A DNA stretch of 29,019 nt from Funneliformis mosseae (taxonomy: Eukaryota; Glomeromycota; Glomeromycetes; Glomerales; Glomeraceae), in assembly GCA_910592005.1 (NCBI GenBank), contig CAJVPP010000605.1, positions 1 to 29,019 of the forward strand, given 5' to 3'. The stretch's first letter is position 1; the number at the start of each line of letters is the position of its first letter. Both the position numbers and the translations under genes were made by a program. This document shows positions 21,242-29,019 of this stretch, in pieces. Under the pieces are notes generated by a model. That model was not told the DNA's origin, ran no database searches, and saw nothing but the letters and a program-made list of their open reading frames with translations.

Positions 21242-21485
21242 TGTATAAAAAATATTTAATAAATTACAAATCTTATTATGTGATTTTATTATATTATATT
21301 ACTTATTTCTTAATTATTTATAATAATAAAATGATTTATATTCAGAATTTTTTTAATTGGCTATTTAATTTTAACATCTCTTTTACTATCAAAAAAAAAA
21401 AATGTTTAATTTATTTATTTGATATCTAATAAAATAGTCTACACACTTTTTTACTATCTAAAAAATTACTACTACTAGTTATTAG

Positions 21486-24477
21486 ACATTTAAGTATTGT
21501 AAAGTATAGTGATCAGTTTGATTACATAATTTACAATGCCTTTCTCTTTTTTTATCTGATTGACTTGCTTCTTCATGATCTTTATTGATGATATTAATAA
21601 TATCTCAAATATGTTTTGCTTTTTTTAGGAGGTTACCATATAACCTGTATCTATTAGGTTATTTACCTTTATGTTATACTTGTAATAGATCACTAATATG
21701 TATAGAAACTATATTTTTCTGTTATTCAGATAGTTTTATTTTTGTATTTTCAATAAAACATTTTACTTGATCAACAAATTCATTAACTTTATCAATTCAA
21801 ATAGTTAAATCAAGAGTTTTTTTAATATATTCTATACCAAATCTATATTTTTGTTTAAGATCTTACAATTATATAATATTAGATGTTTATCTAAAATTTG
21901 CGAAGTGTTGAAAAGATAATTAAGGCAAGGGTTATTCTAACTCATCTAGTTCTTCTTCTCTAATATTATTTATTGGTATCATATATTCCTCATATTCAAT
22001 ATTATATTTATTATTATTATATCATAATTGAGGGATAAGCGATATATGAAACTGTGTATTAACTGAATAAAATATAATACGAAAAAATGTTTACACATAA
22101 TTTCTCTATTGATAAGCCAAAGACAAGTACATAAATATGAACTATTATCAAGAAAAATAATACATTGTAGTTCTGATTTTTGCCTATGATGTCAGTCATC
22201 TTCCATACTTGCTGAATATTATTATAGGATATATTTTTGACTAACAAAGAAAAAAGAGATTGAGGTTGGTTATAATTATCTTCTCTAGCTATTTCTTATT
22301 AATAAGAATTATTTATCTACCATTTAAATTAAAGAAAAATATGATTTTTGATCATTAATAACTGTATTATCATTAATTAATATTAATTTTTCACATCTTA
22401 TAATGAAACTTACTTTCAGAAGTAGTAACCAATCCTCAATTAATACTGTATTATAGTATAATGACTGAGCTATTTGATCGTATTATTTTTGAAAAATTTG
22501 TGATGTTAAGTATTTTTGCAAAATTTTGTCAAAATCTGAAAAATATTCATCTATTATAAATAGTATTCCTCTTGTTGGAATTTCATTTTTATATTTATTT
22601 AATATTGCTCTTTTTGATTATTGATCAAATATCCTTTGAATTTCTCCAATAACATCAGTCAAACTTGAAGATCTATTTAATTTATCTTTAATTATTTTAT
22701 TAATTACCTTTACTCGTTGTATATTTTGAATTCCTGCAGTAAAATTTCAGTTTGTAGCATAACTTGCTTAACTATTTTTACAAGAATATAAAACTCTTGT
22801 AAGATATTGTTTATAAACTAAAAATTTATTAATAAGTACTTTCCATTCTATTTCAAACTTTTTATAACATAGAGAATTACGCATTGTTAAGAATTTAGCA
22901 TAAAAAGCTTCAAATTAGTCATGTAGCTTTTCTTTAAATTTCTTTTTTAAATTTAAATCTATATGAAAAATATAAAGAAAATACTATGTCTTTAAATAGT
23001 TTTTCTTATAGCTGATATTAAAGTTAGATCAGCATCAAAATATAAGGCTATTGGTATAATATTATAAGAATTTTTTAATTCTTCAAAAATTCATGCAAAA
23101 GTTGCTTCTGTTTTATCCTCTAAAATTGCTACTGCTACTATTAAATTTCTAAAGTTATTGTCAATTATTATTACTAGCATTAATATCATATCAAATTGGT
23201 TAGTTTTTAATGTTATATCAATAATTACAATATCATAGTATCTTTCATAGGTATTAACTTGATCAGGTGATATCTAAAATAAAGAATTTAATCTTTTTTT
23301 TTAGAATCAAAGTATGACTTTATGATTCATCTTAAATCATCATCTTTTTTTAAATATAATTTAGTAAGCATTTGACATGCATCATTTTTATCAGGCTTTG
23401 CTTGTTTCTTAAATTATTAGATAGTATTACTTAAATCCTTTTTATTAATTACTTTATCTGAAAACAAAGTCACCAATAGATTGTATTGAGTTGATATGCT
23501 AATATTTCCTTGAATTGTCTAAAACTTCACTTTTTCAAGCATCTTATCAGTTAACTTCTGAAACTTTGATGCTATTTCAATGATAAAAAAGTTTATATTA
23601 TGATTATATTTACTAACTATACCATTGATTTAAATACCACTTACAGATTTGGAAAAAGAAAGATTAATATACCAAGAACATCCAATTATATTAGAGTTTT
23701 TATTCCTTTTATTTTCTGCTAAAATAACCTTTTAAGCTTTATGAGTTTATACATATGGATTGATTGCTAGAAAAATCAGGTTCTAGGAATTTTTTAGCAA
23801 AATTGAGATTTTTATTGTATTTTAGTTTTTGATGTTATTAGATTAAAATGTATTAAGCTTTTAATTTTAGTCAAAAATTTCTTAGAACCTGATTTTCCTA
23901 GAAATACTCCCATATGAGCATTCATATGTTCTACGTCTTATGATTATATTATCAATTAAATCTCATATACACTATTTTTTATGAAAGCAGAATTCTTATT
24001 TCTTTGTATATTCATCAAGATACAATTCAACAAGTTCCCATATTTTAAATTCTATTTCTTGATATAATTTTGTTTCATTTTTTTCTTCTTTTTCATGCTC
24101 ATTATTAGCATTTTCTTCTTGATAATTAATATTCTTATCATCTTTTTCCACACGAACTACAGCATCTATTATTTATTTTTTATTTGAATTTTTTTATATA
24201 TCTCAAAGAGTAGATCAGAAGAACTGGGTGAGAAGTTATATAATTCAAATATTGATAAGTTAAAAGAAGAATTATATAAGGAACTATATAAGTCAAATAT
24301 TGATGAGTTAGAAGAATTATATAAAGAATTATGGTAAATATTGAACAACAGATCAGAATCACTATATAAAACATCATAATAAGAGTTGAATAATAAATCA
24401 GAACTATTATACAAAGAATCATTGATACTTAAAACAATATTTTCTATTATAAGTAGTTTTAAAGTTATATGTGACAT
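21486..24477 (-). pseudogene. Decayed MULE transposase (FAR1, MULE, SWIM, zinc knuckle)
   Basis: Mutator-like transposases cut and paste DNA through a DDE catalytic core. Reading the minus strand, the start region (24477-24169) is a Ser/Asn/Leu repeat with SLYNSS and DLLFN units. An acidic linker and a FAR1-type DNA-binding region (IIIRRRTYECSYGS near 23950-23910, IIGCSWYINLSF near 23670) follow. Next come ISISTQYNLLVTLFSDKVI (about 23500), the core with IVIIDITLKTNQFDM (23233-23186) and LYFDADLTLISA (about 23050-23010), FTAGIQNIQRVKVINKIIK (about 22750), a SWIM finger CTC-x9-CKH (22131-22087) and a C-terminal zinc-knuckle relic CKLC-x4-H whose last Cys is now Tyr (about 21538-21500). Many Trp and Gln codons have become stops, for example KF*TIQ and NTI**F. 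A 129-bp MITE splits the FAR1 region, with a frameshift just after it. It is clearly dead. The first two catalytic Asp remain visible. Confidence 0.88.
23768..23900. mobile_element. 129-bp Tc1/mariner-like MITE, copy 1, inside the MULE
   Basis: The element (23770-23898) is bounded by TA on both sides (23768-23769 and 23899-23900). Its ends are inverted: GAAAAATCAGGTTCTA on the left and, reversed, GGAAAATCAGGTTCTA on the right. Weaker similarity continues to about 28 bp. It has no ORF. TA flanks with short inverted ends are typical of MITEs mobilised by Tc1/mariner transposases. It interrupts the FAR1-domain coding sequence of the MULE, so it arrived after that element. Confidence 0.85.
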
Positions 24478-24792
24478 GTCAAAATTTAGCTAGTAAATAC
24501 AATTAGAAATAATGTGTGATGTAATTTTAATTCTTTAGGGAAAGAAGAAAAAGAATAAAATGTGATATCTCTAAAAAAAAAATATGTAAAGAGAGAGAAT
24601 TTTAGATGAAATAATTACATTATTTTATATCATTTATAAACAATAGGCAATAATATTAATAATGTAATACAATTATTATAAACATTATATCATTTACATT
24701 AAAAATTTTAATTTTATTTAATATAATATAACCTGAGTTAAAATCACCTGTATTAAAATTTTTTAATTATAAAATTTAATATAAAATTAACC

Positions 24793-24806
24793 AAGTAATA
24801 TTACTT
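24793..24806. repeat. 14-bp palindrome, candidate right end of the MULE
   Basis: AAGTAATATTACTT is a perfect palindrome. It equals the AGGTGATATCACCT palindrome at 21195-21208 after four substitutions, each G-to-A or C-to-T. An AAAATCACCT half-site also occurs about 60 bp inward, like the half-site on the left end, but spacing differs between the two ends. Confidence 0.4.
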
Positions 24807-27109
24807 GAGTTATATTATCTTAAGTTAAAAATAGTTATAATCAAATTATTATTATATTATTATTATAAAATGAAATAAATATTAAATTTATTATTAAAAA
24901 TAATTTATAAATTCAAGTTTTTTTATTTACTAATTTTCTAGTTTTTATATAATATACATTAAGATAGCTATTTCTGAATTTTAATTAATACATATTTTAT
25001 TAACAATTTTGAAGCTTATTTTTTATAAAAATTATAAAATAATTTTATTATCTTCATAAAATTTTATTAATTTTACATTTCTTTTTTTTAATTTAATATA
25101 AAATAAATATTTTTGAAAATATTGTTAAAAATGTTATAAGTATTTATATAACTTTTTATAAAAGTATTTATAGATTTTACTTTTTTATATTATAATCATA
25201 TTTGTTATAAATAGTTGTTAATTATAATATAATATTTAATATTTAAATTTTTATTTATTTACTTAATTATTTTTAATCAATTTAAATTTTTTAAAAATTT
25301 TATTTATTTAATTTCTAATACTTTATTTAATTATATACTATATTTTTTATAAGATACTATAAATATAAACTATATTTTATTTTTAAATAATATTAGAAAA
25401 TAGTAACTGTTTTAGTTTTTTAATCTTTTAGTTTAAAGAATTTTAGATAATATAACTTATAATAAAAATCATAATTTATTAATTTTATATTTAATTTTTT
25501 ATTATATTTAATTTTTTATTATATTTAATATTTTTAGTATTTAATTTTTATAATATATATGTGATATAATATTAACAATACAGAATTTTATTAAGTAATT
25601 AATATGCAAAATAGAATAAAATTACATTTAATATACCTAATATTTAATTATCTATTACTATACTTATTACTATATTAATTATTATATAAGATCTTTATAA
25701 TTAAAAAGAAAAAAACAGCTGAAAAATAAAAATGAATCAATGTTAAATTTGATCATATTTTGACCTAAAAATCATATTTGATATATAAAAGTAAAATTGA
25801 TTTTTCTGATAATTTTTTCTCTTTTTATTGCAAATATTCTATATAATTTTAATTTATTAAAAATATTTCTAGCAAAATTTATTATTTATTTTAAAAAGTT
25901 AGTAAAAATTCAAATTAATCTTTAAATTTTTATCACATATAATTAATACTAGTAAAATAAATACTTTGACAATAAGTATTAACTTTAGTAAATATATTAA
26001 AAAATATTTTAAATCTATTATTTTATAAGTATTATCAATAATAATTATATCATAAAATTGATAATAATTTATTTTTATTTTAAAAATATTTAAATAGCTT
26101 ATTAAAGTTTATTTATTTTATCTTAAAATTTAAGTAGTTTAACTTCTTTATAAAATCATTATTAAATGTTTTTTCTTTAATATTTCCTTTTTTTTTTAAT
26201 AAATAAAATTATATAAATTATTATAAATAATTAAAAATTATTCTTTTAATATTATATAATTATAAGAACTTTATATTAATATAATATAAAAAATAATTTT
26301 TTCTTAGATTTTAATAAGTATTCATTCTTTAAATATAAATAAAATTAATTTTTTAAAACTAATAAATAACTATGCTTTAAATATCAAAGTTCAAGAATAT
26401 ATAAATTATAAAATAATAATTGTAATATTTTAAAATTTAATTACTTTTATTTAAATTTGTAGTTTATTAAAAAAGCTTTCTCTATTATAAATAAATATTT
26501 AACTTTTGGTTTCTCTTTTCAAGTTTTTTTAAATAAATTTGTTATTTATATATTTTCTAATTAATAAATAAATATTTTTTTTAAGTAATAATATCACTTT
26601 TATAAATTTTATACTGTAATTTTATTTTTAAAAGTATTTTTAAAATATTTAAAAATATTCATTATTTTTAACTATTTTAAAATATTGAAATTGTAATAAA
26701 AGTATATAAAATAATTATATATATAATTATTATATGTATAGTATTAAATAAATAATGATTTAAATAAAATAATATAATTTTATAAAATTTAAAAAGATTC
26801 TTATTACATAAAATATATCAGCTAATTAAATAATAAAAATAAATTTCTTCTACTATAACCTATTATTTTTTAATATTTAAATCTTCTAATTTTTATTATA
26901 TATTTTCTAATATATATTAAATAATTATTATAAAAATATTAATAAGTATATTAGGAATATATTTTAATAAATTTATATGATTTTTATTATATTATTATTT
27001 TAGTTTTTATTTTATAAAACTTTAATATTACTTTATAAAATTAATAAAATTTTAGATATTATTCAAAAATGAATTATAATTTATTTAATAATATAAATAC
27101 GTTGATTGT
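24807..27109. other. Extremely AT-rich desert right of the MULE
   Basis: Over 2 kb of mostly A and T with almost no C or G, no ORF above background and no tandem periodicity. A short sequence at 25713-25742 recurs at 27412-27443, the only hint that an old element may have occupied this stretch. Confidence 0.5.
25713..25742 (+). repeat. Short direct repeat, copy 1
   Basis: AAACAGCTGAAAAATAAAAA followed by TGAATCAATG matches 27412-27443 with two C/T-G/A type differences and small A/T-run length changes. Both copies have a purine run just upstream (A-rich here, G-rich in copy 2) and lie in the same orientation 1.7 kb apart. Confidence 0.5.
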
Positions 27110-27242
27110 TAAGAAAATCTGATTCTGAAAAATTTTTAACAAAATTGAAATTTTTATTACATTTTAGTTTTTGATGTTATTAGATTAAAATATATTAAGC
27201 TTTTAATTTAAGTTAAAAATTTCTTAGAACCTGATTTTTCTA
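27110..27242. mobile_element. 129-bp Tc1/mariner-like MITE, copy 2
   Basis: The element (27112-27240) is bounded by TA at 27110-27111 and 27241-27242 and has exactly the length of the copy inside the MULE. Hand alignment gives 16 differences in 129 bp (about 88% identity), 13 of them transitions, and in 10 of those this copy carries the A or T. Its right inverted end (TTAGAACCTGATTTTTC) is well preserved. The left end is more changed. It has no ORF. Confidence 0.85.
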
Positions 27243-27411
27243 AAAATTCTTCCAAATATCTTTTAATATTAATTTATATATTATATAAAATATTATTTTA
27301 TTTTATATTTTTTAGATTAAAATTAATTTTATTAATTATTTTTTTTTAATAAAAAATATATTATAATTAAATCTCTTTAAATATATAAGCCCTTTGCAAT
27401 AGAAAGGGGGG

Positions 27412-27443
27412 AAACGGCTGAAAAATTAAAAAATGAACCAATG
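27412..27443 (+). repeat. Short direct repeat, copy 2
   Basis: AAACGGCTGAAAAATTAAAA then ATGAACCAATG, preceded by a run of six G. It matches 25713-25742. This copy keeps the C and G bases that are T or A in the other. It may be part of a dispersed repeat or an element end; there is not enough sequence to decide. Confidence 0.5.
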
Positions 27444-27636
27444 AGAACATTTAATATAATGTGGCTAGAGGAATATTTTTGGTATATTAAAGTAGGACAG
27501 GTTACATAATAAAATTTTTAAATAATTCAAATAATTCATAAAAAACTGCATATCTATTTATAGATTTAAAACTACCTAATTCATGAGTTGATGTATAATC
27601 ATGTGACTCATAATTTAAGATTATTTATAGTTTTAT

Positions 27637-28424
27637 GAATCTCTAAAAGATTTTGTAAAGAAATTTGCAATTCTTTAAGAGTTATACAGATAATTGCAAA
27701 TCTCTAAGAGATTTCACAAAAAAATTTGCAATTCTCTAAGAGTTTCGCAGATAAAGGTGAATCTCTAAGAAATTTCGCAAAGAAATTTATGATTTTCTAA
27801 GAGTTTCACAGATAAAGGTGAATCTTTAAGAGATTTTACAAAAAATTTGCGATTCTCTAAGTGTTTCGCAGATAAAGGTGAGTCTCTAAGAGATTTCGCA
27901 AAGAATTTGCGATTTTCTAAGAGTTTTGCAGATAAAGGTGAATCTCTAAGAGATTTTATAAAGAAATTTGCGATTCTCTAAGAGTTTCGCAGATAAAGGC
28001 GAATCTCTAAGAGATTTCACAAAAAATTTGCGATTCTCTAAGAGTTTCACAAATAATGGCAAATCTTTAAGAGATTTTGCAAAAAAATTGTGATTCTTTA
28101 AAAGTTTCGCAAATAAAGACGAATCTCTAAGAGATTTCACAAAGAAATTTGTGATTCTCTAAGAGTTTTACAGATAAAGGCGAATCTCTAAGAGATTTCA
28201 CAAAGAAATTTGCGATTCTCTAAGAGTTTTGCAGATAAAGGCGAATCTCTAAAAGATTTCACAAAAAATTTGCGATTCTCTAAGAGTTTCACAAATAATG
28301 GCAAATCTTTAAGAGATTTCGCAAAAAAATTGCGATTCTCTAAAAGTTTCGCAGATAAAGACGAATCTCTAAGAGATTTCACAAAGAAATTTGCAATTCT
28401 CTAAGAGTTTTGCAGATAAAGGCG
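27637..28424. repeat. Minisatellite: 13 copies of a 60/61-bp unit with higher-order structure
   Basis: Each unit reads approximately AATCTCTAAGAGATTTCACA, AAGAAATTTGCGATTCTCTA, AGAGTTTCGCAGATAAAGGC. Units start near 27637, 27697, 27760, 27821, 27881, 27941, 28002, 28062, 28122, 28183, 28244, 28304 and 28364. Every unit is two related ~30-bp halves, each with a CTCTAAGAG core followed by TTTCRCA and an A-run. Four-unit blocks 27941-28182 and 28183-28424 are copies of each other, both 242 bp: the second unit of each has CACAAATAATGGCA and the third starts AATCTTTAAGAG. Open frames of 64 codons arise on both strands with 20-residue repeats (for example RFSKSFADKGESLRDF forward), but the mix of 60- and 61-bp units breaks any long frame, so a protein product is unlikely. 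Confidence 0.92.
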
Positions 28425-28677
28425 CAATATTTTTTTGTGAATTTTAAAATTTTTGTAGTCCGCAGCTTTTCGCAGTAATTATAATTTCAATTAAGAAATT
28501 CATTTATGCACTAATTATTCTATAGGAATTTTCTTATTTTGGAATTTCATTTATTAAATATTGTATTTTTTCTTTATTTTAAAAAAATTGCAATTAAATA
28601 ATTTAAATAATATTAATATATCTTGATAAATAAATACTTTAAAAAAAATTTAAAAATATTCTTCAATAAATAACAAC

Positions 28678-29019
28678 ATGTCTCAGCTATTCCATATATT
28701 ATTTAATAACATTTTTTTTGAAACTTATGCTGAATTCAATTTATTACAATAGGATTTAGAGAATTTAAATCAACTTCAAGTTATGTATTTATCAAATGAA
28801 AATGAAAATTTACCTTATAATATGAATAAAGATAATAAAAATGAAGATGATGATAAATTTGATGAGCTTGATGAACTTAATGAACTTAATGAACAGCAAG
28901 CATTACATGATTTTGATAAATTAATTTTCTCACTTGAACAAATTAACAAATTTTATCAAATTTATCAGCAAGCTAAATTTGCAGAAGTTGATGATGATGA
29001 TGAATATGATGAACATCAA
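28678..29019 (+). pseudogene. Partial acidic ORF running off the right edge
   Basis: An ATG at 28678 opens MSQLFHILFNNIFFETYAEF and is interrupted by a TAG at 28750-28752. The same frame then stays open from 28753 to the window end (89 codons), with an ATG at 28783 that could be the real start. The product is highly acidic and repetitive (DELDELNELNEQQ and a VDDDDEYDE stretch), with a hydrophobic segment around DKLIFSLEQINKFYQIYQQ. Low-complexity acidic starts like this are common in transposon-encoded proteins of AT-rich fungi. No domain is visible before the sequence ends, so gene or pseudogene cannot be settled. Confidence 0.35.

Larger units (their letters stand above)
21182..24806 (-). 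mobile_element. Inferred extent of a dead Mutator-like (MULE) transposon
   Basis: The transposase pseudogene (24477-21486) lies between two 14-bp palindromes, at 21195-21208 and 24793-24806. These differ at only four positions, all of them C/T or G/A changes. That gives an element of about 3.6 kb, plausible for a MULE with one gene. I could not identify 9-bp target-site duplications, so the ends are provisional. Confidence 0.45.

Noticed and set aside
21241..22247. Open frames of 61-62 codons at 21241, 21585 and 22059
   Set aside because: The first is AT-rich noise. The second is antisense to the MULE relic. The third is part of the MULE SWIM-finger region rather than a separate gene.
27637..28424. 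CRISPR array
   Set aside because: The repeats are contiguous with no unique spacers and differ from unit to unit, so this is a minisatellite in a eukaryotic genome.

Overview
The window looks like a fungal nuclear contig from an arbuscular mycorrhizal fungus, most likely Rhizophagus or a close relative (Glomeromycotina). This rests on three things: very AT-rich DNA between genes, short GT-AG introns, and decayed MULE and Plavaka-like transposons of the kind that fill those genomes. The species is inferred; no rRNA or other marker gene is present.

The layout is a small gene island between two transposon-rich deserts. Positions 1-5100 are repeat land: a relatively GC-rich dispersed repeat with perfect hairpins (1-290), a decayed ORF (527-814), a triplicated ~174-bp repeat (1175-1695), a decayed Plavaka-like transposase (2362-3922) and a foldback element with ~71-bp arms (4820-5092). 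Positions 5100-8750 have more normal base composition but hold broken gene remnants on both strands, including a probable cytochrome P450 N-terminal fragment and a former secreted-protein gene.

The intact genes lie between 8.9 and 17.4 kb. They are a three-exon gene for a 155-residue protein I do not recognise (8908-9634, +), an intronless RPAP1/Rba50-type RNA polymerase II assembly factor of 1464 residues (9841-14235, +), and a three-exon family-2 chitin synthase of about 869 residues (17418-14617, -). RPAP1 and chitin synthase converge, with 381 bp between their stop codons. The three genes have no obvious joint pathway: one serves polymerase biogenesis and one cell-wall synthesis.

From about 19.7 kb to the right edge the DNA is again extremely AT-rich. 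It holds a dead but recognisable Mutator-like (MULE/FAR1/SWIM) transposase gene on the minus strand (24477-21486), apparently bounded by related 14-bp palindromes. A 129-bp TA-flanked MITE has inserted into its FAR1 region, and a second 129-bp copy lies at 27112-27240. At 27637-28424 there is a 13-copy minisatellite with nested 30-, 60- and 242-bp periodicity. A partial acidic ORF runs off the right end.

The most interesting signals are the strongly C-to-T/G-to-A biased decay of the transposons, the palindrome pair that differs only by such transitions, and the higher-order structure of the minisatellite. I found no tRNA, rRNA or CRISPR, and no convincing new multi-gene system.
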